NCBI GenBank assembly: GCA_039707655.1
Contig: CM077667.1
Coordinates: 547,192,222 to 547,256,221, forward strand
DNA length: 64,000 bases
Direction of reading: 5' to 3'
Source of the DNA: Elymus sibiricus
Taxonomy: Eukaryota; Streptophyta; Magnoliopsida; Poales; Poaceae
A model generated the notes under the pieces. That model did no database searches. It saw only the letters and a list, made by a program, of their open reading frames with translations, and was not told where the DNA came from. Position numbers and translations under genes: made by a program. Positions 54,304 through 64,000 of the stretch are shown in pieces (within the stretch, counting starts at the first letter, position 1; the number at the start of each line of letters is the position of its first letter).

Positions 54304-56129
54304 TGTTGGAAATATGCCCTAGAGGCAATAATAAATTGGTTATTATTATATTTCCTTGTTCATGATAATCGTTTATTATCCATGCTATAATTGTATTGAT
54401 TGGAAACTCAAATACATGTGTGGGTACATAGACAACACTGTGTCCCTGGTAAGCCTCTAGTTGACTAGCTCGTTGATCAAAAGATGGTGAAGGTTTCCTA
54501 GCCATGGACATGAGATGTCATTTGATAACGGGATCACATCATTAGGAGAATGATGTGATGGACAAGACCCAAACTATGAACATAGCATATGATCGTGTCA
54601 GTTTATTGCTATTGTTTTCTGCATGTCAAGTATCTGTTCCTATGACCATGAGATCGTGCAACTCCCTGACATCGGAGGAATACCTTGTGTGTATCAAACG
54701 TCGCAACGTAACTGGGTGACTATAAAGGTGCTCTACAGGTATCTCCGAGGGTGTCTGTTGGGTTGGCATGGATCAAGACTGGGATTTGTTACTCCGTGCG
54801 ACGGAGAGGTATCTCAGGGCCCACTCGGTAATACAACATCACAATGAGCCTTGCAAGCAATGTGACTAAAGTGTTAGCCACAAGATCTTGTATTACGAAA
54901 CGAGTAAAGAGACTTGCCGGTAACGAGATTGAACTAGGTATAGAGATACCGACGATCAAATCTCGGGCAAGTAACATACCGAAGAAGAAAGGGAACAGCA
55001 TACGGGATTAACTGAATCCTTGACATAGAGGTTCAAACGATAAAGATCTTCATAGAATATGTAGGAGCCAATATGGACATCCAGGTCCCGCTATTGGTTA
55101 TTGACCGTAGAGGTGTCTCGGTCATGTCTACATAGTTCTCGAACCCGCAGGGTCTACACACTTAACGTTTGCTGACGATTAGTATAGTTGAGTTATTTTG
55201 TTGGTTACCGAAAGTTGTTCGGAGTCCCGGATAAGATCCCGGATATGACGAGGATCTCCGGAATAGTCCGGAGGTAAAGATTGATATATGTGATAATAGT
55301 GTTTTGGTTTCCGGAAAGGTTCCGGAATTCACCGAAAGGGGTTCCGGATGTTTACCGAAGTGTTCGGGTGCAGCAACACTTTATATGAGCCAAAGAGGTA
55401 AAGCCCACGAGGTATTGGAAAGTGCAGAAGGAAGTTTTGCTGGCGTCTGGGGCGGTACTACCGCTACGGGCGGTACTACCGCTTATCGTAAAGCGGTACT
55501 ATCGCTACAGGCGGTACTACCGCTTATCGTAAGCGGTACTACCGCTTGTGCGCGGTACTGCAGGGATCCGAGTTGGACTCTTTCCCTGCGGGCCAAACCG
55601 ACCTTGTGCGGGCAAAACCGACCTGGAGGAGGCTTTTACTCCAAGTTTAGACCCCAAGGCTCAACATATAAATAGAGGGGCAGGGCTAGCACACGGGATA
55701 CATTAGATTGCCCCAAGCCGTGTGCCGGCAACCTCTAGTTCCTCCTACGTCATAATTTCAGTAGTGCTTAGGCGAAGCCCTGCTGAAATAGTTCCTCACC
55801 AACATCACCACGCCGTCGTGCTGCTGGAACTCTTCTTCTTCTCCGCTCCCTCTTGCTGGATCAAGAAGGCGGAGATCGTCATCAAGCCGTACGTGTGTTG
55901 AACGCGGAGGTGCCGTCCGTTCGGTGCTGGATCGTGCTTGGATCGAGGGACGACTTGCGATTTGGATCGCGGAGACGTTCGACTACATCAACCGCGTTTC
56001 TTAACGCTTCCGCTTAGCGATCTACAAGGGTATGTAGACTCACTCTCCCTCTCGTAGATGCTCATCACCATGGATAGATCTTGTGTGTGCGTAGGAAAAT
56101 TTTTGTTTCCCAAGCAACGTTCCCCAACA
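54304..56129 (+). repeat. Copia-3 5' LTR
   Basis: 1,826 bp. TATA box TATAAATA at 55,667-55,674. A cluster of the self-complementary word GCGGTACTACCGC lies at about 55,450-55,560, upstream of the TATA box. Confidence 0.95.
55452..55562. repeat. GCGGTACTACCGC hairpin cluster, 5' LTR
   Basis: Five to six copies of the near-palindrome GCGGTACTACCGC or a one-base variant alternate with CTTATCGTAA and TACGGGC/TACAGGC spacers. The 3' LTR has one more unit (62,592-62,723). Confidence 0.9.
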
Positions 56130-56130
56130 G

Positions 56131-56146
56131 TGGCATCTGAGCTAGG
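56131..56146 (+). other. Copia-3 primer-binding site (initiator tRNA-Met type)
   Basis: TGGCATCTGAGCTAGG lies one base after the 5' LTR and resembles the plant Copia consensus TGGTATCAGAGC with changes at two positions. Confidence 0.7.
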
Positions 56147-57410
56147 TCTATGCGTAGATGAGATCTCGAGTAGAACACAAACGAGTTGTGGGCGTGGGTG
56201 TATACATATTGCTTGCCGTTACTAGTTGATACTTGATTCGGCGGTATTGTGAGATGAAGCGGCCCGGACCGACATTACGCGTACGCTTACGCGAGACAGG
56301 TTCCTTCAACTGACATGTAACTTCGTTGCATAAAGATGGCTAGCGGGTGTCTGTCTCTCTCACTTTAGTTGAATCAATTTCAATGAAGAGGGTTCTTTTA
56401 GAAGATCAAAAAGCAATCACTACACCACGTTGTGGATTTGCGTAGGTAAGAACGGTTCTTGCAAACCCGTAGCAGCCACGTAAAATTTGCAACAACAATT
56501 AGAGGACGTCTAACTTGTTTTTGCAGGGTATGTTGTGATGTGATATGGCCAATTACATGATGAGATATATGTGATGTATGAGATGATCATGTGTTGTATA
56601 GAATATCACGACTTGCATGTCGATGAGTACGGCAACTGGCAGGAGCCATAGAGTTGTCTTTAATTATTGTATGACATGCGTGTCAATCATTAAGCGCTAT
56701 GTAATGCTTTACTTTATCGCTAAACGTTAGCAATAGTCGTGGAAGCAACAGTCGGCGCGACAACCTCATGGCGACACATTGATGGAGATCAAGATGATGG
56801 AGATCATGGTGTCATGCCGGTGACGATGGAGATCATGCCGGTGCTTTGGAGATGGAGATCAAAAGCACAAGTTCATGGCCATATCATGTCACTTATGATT
56901 TGCATGTGATGTTAATCCTTTTATGCATCTTATTTTGCTTAGGACGACGGTAGCATTATAAGGTGATCCCTCACTTAAATTTCAAGATAAAATTGTGTTC
57001 TCCCCGAGTGTGCACCGTTGCGAAAGTTCGTCGTTTCGAGACACGCCGTGATGATCGGGTGTGATAGACTCTACGTTCACATACAACGGGTGTAAGCCAT
57101 GTTGCACGTGCGGAACACTCGGGTTAAACTTGACGAGCCTAGCATGTACAGACATGGCCTCGGAACACAAGAGACCGAAAGGTCAAACATGAGTCATATA
57201 GTAGATATGATCAACATGAAGATGTTCACCATTGAAACCACCTCAACTCACGTGATGATCGGACTTGAGTTGGTGGATTTGGATCATGTTACACTCGAAT
57301 GACCGGAGGGATGTCAATTTGAGTGGGAGTTTTTTAAGTAATATGATTAACTAAACTCATTATCTAGAACAATAGTCTAAGTTGTCTTTGCAATATTTAT
57401 GTTGTAGATC
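56147..57410 (+). other. Copia-3 untranslated leader
   Basis: About 1.26 kb of non-coding leader before gag, usual for this group. GGAGATCATG-type repeats occur at 56,780-56,850. No gene. Confidence 0.7.
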
Positions 57411-60400
57411 ATGGCTTGCGCAGTAGCACCCCTGAATTTTAATGCGTTCCTAGAGAAAGCTAAGTTGAAAGATGATGGAAGTAACTTTGTGGACTGGGCC
57501 CGTAATCTAAGGATTATCCTTACGGCTTCCCATAAGGCTTATGTCCTTGATGCACCGCTTGGTGATCCACCCGCTCCAGTTGAGTCTCTAGACGTTGTGA
57601 ACGCCTGGCAGGCTCGTTCTGATGATTACTCAATAGTTCAATGTGCAATGTTGTATGGCTTAGAACCGGGACTTCAAAGACGTTTTGAACGTCATGGAGC
57701 ATATGAGATGTTCCAGGAGTTGAAGTTTATCTTTCAAAAGAATGCCCGGATCGAGAGATATGAGATCTCTGATAAGTTCTATGCTTGCAAGATGGAGGAG
57801 AACGGGTCTATCAGTGATCACGTGCTCAGAATGTCTGGGTACTCCACCCGTCTGGCTGAATTGGGGATGCCCCTTCCGCCAGAGGCTATCACTGACAGAG
57901 TTCTTCAATCATTGCCACCTAGCTACAAGAGCTTCGTGTTGAACTATAACATGCACGGGATGAACAAGTCAGTCGCCGAGCTGTTTGCGATGCTAAAAGC
58001 CACTGAGTCTGAAATTCAGAAGGAGCATCAAGTGTTGATGGTCAATAAAACCACTAGTTTCAAGAAAAATGGCAAGGGTAAGAAGGGTAACTCCAAGAAG
58101 AGTGGCAAAGCAGTTGCTCCTCTCGTGAAGAAACCCAAGGCTGGACCCAAACCAGAAACTGTGTGTTTTCATTGCAAGGGAACTGGACACTGGAAGCGGA
58201 ACTGCCCCAAGTATTTGGCTGACAAGAAGGCGGCCAACAACAAACAATGTATATATGATATACATGTTATTGATGTGTACCTTACCAACTCTCGTTGTAG
58301 TGCCTGGGTATTTGATACCAGTGCGGTTGCTCATATTTGCAACTCAAAACAGGAACTGCGGAATAGATGGAGGCTGGCAAAGGACGAAGTGACGATGCGC
58401 GTGGGAAATGGTTCCAAGGTTGATGTGATCACCGTCGGCACGCTCGCTCTTCGATTACCATCGGGATTAGTGATGAACCTGAATAATTGTTATTTAGTGC
58501 CTGCGTTAAGCATGAACATTATATCTGGATCTTGTTTATTGCGAGACGGTTACTCATTTAAATCAGAGAATAATGGTTGTTCTATTTATATGAGTAATAT
58601 CTTTTATGGTCATGCACCCAATGTGAGGGGTTTATTCTTATTGAATCTCGATAGTAATGATACACATGTTCATAACATTGATGCCAAAAGATATAGAATT
58701 AATAATGATAATACCACTTTCTTGTGGCACTGCCGTTTAGGTCATATTGGTGTAAAACGCATGAGGAAGCTCCATGCTGATGGACTTTTGGAGTCACTTG
58801 ATTTTGAATCACTTGACACATGTGAGCCATGCCTCATGGGCAAGATGACTAAAATGTCGTTCTCTGGAATAATGGAACGGGCAAGTGACTTATTGGAAAT
58901 CATACATACTGATGTGTGCGGTCCGATGAGCATTGAGGCGCGCGGTGGTTATCGTTACTTTCTCACCTTCACTGATGACTTAAGTAGATATGGGTATATT
59001 TACTTAATGAAACACAAGTCTGAAACATTTGAAAAGTTCAAACAATTTCAGAGTGAAGTTGAGAATCATCGTAACAAGAAGATTAAATTCCTACGATCTG
59101 ATCGAGGAGGAGAATATCTGAGTTATGAGTTTGGCAGTCACTTAAGACAATGTGGAATTGTTTCACAACTAACACCGCCTGGAACACCATAGCGTAATGG
59201 TGTGTCCGAACGTCGTAATCGAACCTTATTGGATATGGTGCGATCTATGATGTCTCTTGCCGATTTGCCACTATCGTTTTGGGGTTATGCATTAGAGACA
59301 GCTCCATTCACTTTAAATAGGGCACCATCGAAATCTGTTGAGACGACGCCATATGAACTTTGGTTTGGCAAGAAGCCAAAGCTGTCGTTTCTTAAAGTTT
59401 GGGGATGTGATGCTTATGTCAAAAAGCTTCAGCCTGAAAAGCTGGAACCCAAAGCGGAGAAATGCGTCTTCATAGGATACCCAAAAGAGACAGTTGGGTA
59501 TACCTTCTACCTCAGATCCGAAGGCAAAGTGTTTGTCGCTAAAAACGGAACGTTTCTTGAGAAAGAGTTTCTCTCGAAAGAATTGAGTGGGAGGAAGATA
59601 GAACTTGATGAGGTTGTTGAACCTTTACTTCAACCTGAAAGTAGCGCAGCGCAGAAAGATGTTTCTGTAGAGCCTACATCAGCTGAAGAGGAAGTTAATG
59701 ATGATGATCATGAAGCTTTGGATCAAGTTGCTATCGAACCTCGTAGGTCGACAAGGACGCATACTGCTCCTGAGTGGTACGGCAACCCTGTCTTAGACGT
59801 CATGTTGTTAGACAACGATGAACCTACGAGCTATGGAGAAGTGATGATGGGCCCGGATTCCGAGAAGTGGTTAGAGGCCATGAAATCCGAGATGGGATCC
59901 ATGTATGAAAACAAAGTATGGACTTTGGAAGTATTACCTGAAGGGCGTAAGGCCATTCAGAACAAATGGATCTTTAAGAGGAAGACGGACGCGGACGGTA
60001 ATGTCACCGTCTACAAAGCTCGACTTGTGGCAAAGGGTTTTTCACAAGTTCAAGGAGTTGACAACGATGAGACCTTCTCACCCGTAGCGATGCTTAAGTC
60101 CGTCAGAATCATGTTAGCAATATCTGCCTTTTTCGATTATGAAATTTGGCAGATGGATGTCAAAACAGCGTTCCTTAACGGTTTCCTTAAGGAAGAGTTG
60201 TATATGATGCAACCAGAAGGTTTTGTCGATCCAGAGAATGCTGACAAAGTTTGCAAACTCCAGCGATCCATTTATGGACTGGTGCAAGCATCTCGGAGTT
60301 GGAATCTTCTCTTTGATGTGGTGATCAAAGCGTTCGAGTTTATACAAGTTTACGGAGAAGCTTGTATTTACAAGAAAGTGAGTGGGAGCTCTATAGCGTT

Positions 60401-61394
60401 TCTAATATTATATGTGGATGACATATTGCTGATTGGAAACAATATAGAAATGTTGGAAAGCGTGAAGGAATATTTGAACAAGAGTTTCTCAATGAAGGAC
60501 CTAGGAGAAGCTGCTTTCATATTAGGCATCAAGATCTATAGAGATAGATCAAGACGCTTAATAGGACTTTCACAAAGCACATACCTTGATAAGATTTTGA
60601 AGAAGTTCAAAATGGATCAGTCCAAGAAGGGGTTCTTGCCTGTTTTGCAAGGTGTGAGGTTGAGTAAGACTCAATGCCCAGTGACTGCAGAAGATAGAGA
60701 AAAGATGAGTGTCATCCCCTATGCTTCAGCCATAGGCTCTATTATGTATGCAATGCTGTGCACAAGACCCGATGTCAGCCTTGCCATAAGTATGGTCGGA
60801 AGGTTTCAAAGTGATCCAGGAATGGAACACTGGACGGCGGTCAAGAATATCCTGAAGTACCTGAAAAGGACTAAGGACATGTTTCTCGTTTATGGAGGTG
60901 ATCAAGAGCTCGTCGTAAAGGGTTACGTCGATGCAAGCTTTGACACTGATCCGGATGACTCTAAGTCTCAAACCGGATACGTATTTATTCTTAATGGGGG
61001 TGCGGTTAGCTGGTGCAGTTCCAAGCAAAGCGTGGTAGCTGATTCTACATGCGAAGCGGAGTACATCGCAGCCTCGGAGGCGGCGAAGGAAGGTGTCTGG
61101 ATGAAGGAGTTCATGACAGATCTTGGAGTAGTGCCTAATGCGCTTAACCCAATGACTCTGTTTTGTGATAACACTGGTGCCATTGCTCTAGCCAAGGAAC
61201 CAAGATTTCACAAGAGGACCAGACACATAAAGCGACGCTTCAATTCCATCCGCGATTACATCAAGGAGGACGACATAAATATTTGCAAAGTACACACGGA
61301 TCTGAATGTTGCAGATCCGATGACTAAACCTCTTCCAAGGGCTAAACATGAACAACACCAGAACTGTATGGGTGTTCGATTCATTACAATGTAA
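57411..61394 (+). pseudogene. Copia-3 gag-pol polyprotein, one nonsense codon
   Basis: A 1,328-codon frame starts at ATG 57,411 and is interrupted only by TAG at 59,190-59,192. Sequence on both sides is in the same frame. Gag with CCHC knuckle CFHCKGTGHWKRNC lies at residues 252-265. The protease active site reads DTSA at residues 302-305 where D-T/S-G is expected. Integrase HHCC starts with WHCRLGH near residue 440 and the DDE aspartates lie in HTDVCGP and FTDD. The stop falls just before the catalytic Glu region (GVSERRNRT). Reverse transcriptase carries YVDD at 60,411-60,422 and RNase H has CEAEYIAASEA near 61,050. Everything but the stop and the protease change looks intact. Confidence 0.95.
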
Positions 61395-61444
61395 ATCACA
61401 TAGTGATGTGAACTAGATTATTGACTCTAGTGCAAGTGGGAGAC

Positions 61445-63292
61445 TGTTGGAAATATGCCCTAGAGGCAATAATAAATTGGTTATTATTATATTTCCTTGT
61501 TCATGATAATCGTTTATTATCCATGCTATAATTGTATTGATTGGAAAGTCAAATACATGTGTGGGTACATAGACAACACTATGTCCCTGGTAAGCCTCTA
61601 GTTGACTAGCTCGTTGATCAAAAGATGGTGAAGGTTTCCTAGCCATGGACATGAGATGTCATTTGATAACGGGATCACATCATTAGGAGAATGATGTGAT
61701 GGACAAGACCCAAACTACGAACATAGCATATGATCGTGTCAGTTTATTGCTATTGTTTTCTGCATGTCAAGTATCTGTTCCTATGACCATGAGATCGTGC
61801 AACTCCCTGACATCGGAGGAATACCTTGTGTGTATCAAACGTCGCAACGTAACTGGGTGACTATAAAGGTGCTCTACAGGTATCTCCGAGGGTGTCTGTT
61901 GGGTTGGCATGGATCAAGACTGGGATTTGTTACTCCGTGCGACGGAGAGGTATCTCAGGGCCCACTCGGTAATACAACATCACAATGAGCCTTGCAAGCA
62001 ATGTGACTAAAGTGTTAGCCACGAGATCTTGTATTGCGGAACGAGTAAAGAGACTTGCCGGTAACGAGATTGAACTAGGTATAGAGATACCGACGATCAA
62101 ATCTCAGGCAAGTAACCTACCGAAGAACAAAGGGAACAGCATATGGGATTAACTGAATCCTTGACATAGAGGTTCAAACGATAAAGATCTTCGTAGAATA
62201 TGTAGGAGCCAATATGGGCATCCAGGTCCCGCTATTGGTTATCGACCATAGAGGTGTCTCGGTCATGTCTACATAGTTCTCGAACCCGCAGGGTCTACAC
62301 ACTTAACGTTTGGTGACAATTAGTATAGTTGAGTTATTTTGTTGGTTACCGAAAGTTGTTCGGAGTCCCGGATAAGATCCCGGATATGACGAGGATCTCC
62401 GGAATAGTCCGGAGGTAAAGATTGATATATGGGATAATAGTGTTTTGGTTTCCGGAAAGGTTCCGGAATTCACCGGAAGGGGTTTCGGATGTTTACCGAA
62501 GTGTTCGGGTGCAGCAACACTTTATATGAGCCAAAGAGGTAAAGCCCACGAGGTATTGGAAAGTGCAGAAGGAAGTTTTGCTGGCGTCTGGGGCGGTACT
62601 ACCGCTTATCGTAAGCGGTACTACCGCTACGGGCGGTACTACCGCTTATCTTAAAGCGGTACTACCGCTACAGGCGGTACTACCGCTTATCGTAAGTGGT
62701 ACTACCGCTTGTGCGCGGTACTGCAGGGATCCGAGTTGGACTCTTTCCCTGCGGGCCAAACCGACCTTGTGCGGGCAAAACCGACCTGGAGGAGGCTTTT
62801 ACTCCAAGTTTAGACCCCAAGGCTCAACATATAAATAGAGGAGCAGGGCTAGCACACGGGATACATTAGATTGCCCCAAGCCATGTGCCGGCAACCTCTA
62901 GTTCCTCCTACGTCATAATTTCAGTAGTGCTTAGGCGAAGCCCTGCTGAAATAGTTCCTCACCAACATCACCACGCCGCTGTGCTGCTGGAACTCTTCTT
63001 CTTCTCCGCTCCCTCTTGCTGGATCAAGAAGGCGGAGATCGTCATCAAGCCGTACGTGTGTTGAACGCGGAGGTGCCGTCCGTTCGGCGCTGGATCGTGC
63101 TTGGATCGAGGGACGACTTGCGATTTGGATCGCGGAGACGTTCGACTACATCAACCGCGTTTCTTAACGCTTCCGCTTAGCGATCTACAAGGGTATGTAG
63201 ATTCACTCTCCCTCTCGTAGATGCTCATCACCATGGATAGATCTTGTGTGTGCGTAGGAAAAATTTTGTTTCCCATGCAACGTTCCCCAACA
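61445..63292 (+). repeat. Copia-3 3' LTR
   Basis: 1,848 bp, 22 bp longer than the 5' LTR because of one extra hairpin unit at about 62,610. TATA box at 62,830-62,837. Confidence 0.95.
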
Positions 63293-63297
63293 AGAAC

Positions 63298-63800
63298 ATG
63301 GTGCTATTTTGAAGCACAAGTGTGGTAAAGGGATAGTAGTGTGCCCCTTCTCTCTTTTTCTATCTTTTTTTCATTAGGCTTTTTTTGGCCCCTTTTTTCT
63401 ATATCCTCACAGCTAGGGACAGCACTCTAATAATGATGATTATCACACTTCTATTTACTTACAACTTGATAAAACTGAATGATATGATTACATATGAATG
63501 CCTCTGGTAGTGTATCAGGATGTGCAATTATCTAGTGTAACATGTATAATAATGATGAACGGTGGCTTTGCCACAAATATCATGTCAGCTTTATATGATC
63601 ATGCAAAGGAAAATGACAATGAATGCTCAAGTCATGTAAACGGTAACGGTGGAAGTTGCATGGCAATATATCTCAGAATGTCTATGAAAATGCCATGATA
63701 GGTAAGTATGATGGATGTCTTGAGGAAGGATTTAATATGGCTTATGTGTGATAGAGCGTATCATATCATGGGATTTGGATGCATTGGGAGTTTAGATCAG
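63298..63800 (-). other. Gypsy internal 3' region, right piece
   Basis: Non-coding DNA continuing the Gypsy internal region after Copia-3. A plus-strand frame at 63,498-63,698 has no domain. The right boundary is not visible. Confidence 0.5.
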
Positions 63801-64000
63801 GTAAGAGTTTAGCTAGTCATTATGTCCGACTAGGATTGTTTTGGTAGGTTTGGTAGGTTCTGTTCGTGTATATATACCCGAGTAAGGCCGCATCAATTGT
63901 AACAACGTGAGAGAAAATAGAAAAGAAATAAAAAGAATAAGGGGCACGACACATGCCCTTGGCCAAAGTTTTCGTGCGCACGTGCTCGCCGTGATTTTAT
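63801..64000 (+). repeat. Possible LTR fragment at window edge
   Basis: A TATA box (TGTATATATACCCG, about 63,867-63,880) is followed 25-100 bp later by GCATCAATTGTAACAACGTGAG and A-rich sequence (AAATAGAAAAGAAATAAAAAG), typical of an LTR U3/R region with polyadenylation signal. The start is not defined and the element leaves the window. Confidence 0.35.

Larger units (their letters stand above)
54304..63292 (+). mobile_element. Copia-3: Angela/WIS/BARE-like Copia retrotransposon
   Basis: An 8,989-bp element with TSD AGAAC (54,299-54,303 and 63,293-63,297). The 5' LTR is 54,304-56,129 and the 3' LTR 61,445-63,292; both run TGTTGGAAATATGCCC to CCCCAACA. The primer-binding region is TGGCATCTGAGCTAGG (56,131), the gag-pol frame 57,411-61,394 and the polypurine tract near 61,432-61,443. 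LTR start, length and polyprotein match the Angela/WIS/BARE group from general knowledge. The LTRs differ at roughly 30 sites by eye, plus one 22-bp repeat unit. Confidence 0.95.

Overview
This window is plant nuclear DNA made almost entirely of nested transposable elements, and the organism is very probably a Triticeae grass (wheat, goat-grass, barley or rye group). The evidence is a Copia element whose LTR start, gag-pol and layout match the Angela/WIS/BARE group, CACTA (En/Spm-type) transposons with 'TAGTCCCGGTT' subterminal repeats, and deep nesting with exact target-site duplications (TSDs). I see no intact host gene.

Left part (1-34,963). A short hAT-like non-autonomous element (277-814) lies in unassigned flank. 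An old Copia element, here 'Copia-1', runs from 1586 to 34,958 with 5-bp TSD GGTCC. Three CACTA transposons in the same orientation broke it up. CACTA-1 (2371-14,352, TSD TGT) sits in the 5' LTR. CACTA-2 (18,619-26,354, right end lost) sits near the end of the internal region. CACTA-3 (26,724-34,023, TSD AAA) sits in the 3' LTR. Without the insertions Copia-1 is about 6.3 kb with LTRs of about 0.96 kb. Each LTR carries the uninterrupted version of the site hit in the other LTR, so the insertion sites can be checked inside the window.

CACTA gene content. The elements have two transcription units: a tnp2-type transposase, and a plant-transposase (Ptta/En/Spm-like) protein ending in a spliced Ulp1/C48 peptidase-like module. 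CACTA-2 and CACTA-3 also carry a small coiled-coil plus membrane-helix exon before the transposase, and an Arg/Trp-rich reading frame before gene 2. Hairpin-forming 'TAGTCCCGG' arrays lie at the element ends and again just upstream of the internal gene-2 promoter. All copies are damaged: CACTA-1 by a frameshift and stops, CACTA-2 by stops, a 746-bp deletion with filler and loss of its right end, CACTA-3 by loss of the transposase and a self-duplication of its own promoter segment inside gene 2.

Middle part (34,964-42,223). This is a patchwork of old fragments: a minus-strand CACTA transposase C-terminus, a minus-strand LINE ORF2 C-terminal half, a plus-strand Gypsy protease-region fragment, a 99-bp-spaced direct repeat and unassigned DNA.

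Right part (42,224-64,000). The 3' end of a minus-strand Gypsy element (3' LTR 42,224-53,604, internal region to the right) was hit twice. 'Copia-2' (42,650-52,493, TSD ATATA) lies in its LTR and 'Copia-3' (54,304-63,292, TSD AGAAC) in its internal region. Copia-3 is an Angela/BARE-like element with a single nonsense codon. Copia-2 has near-identical LTRs around a badly decayed internal region, which suggests a non-autonomous family mobilised in trans. The last 200 bases may begin another LTR.
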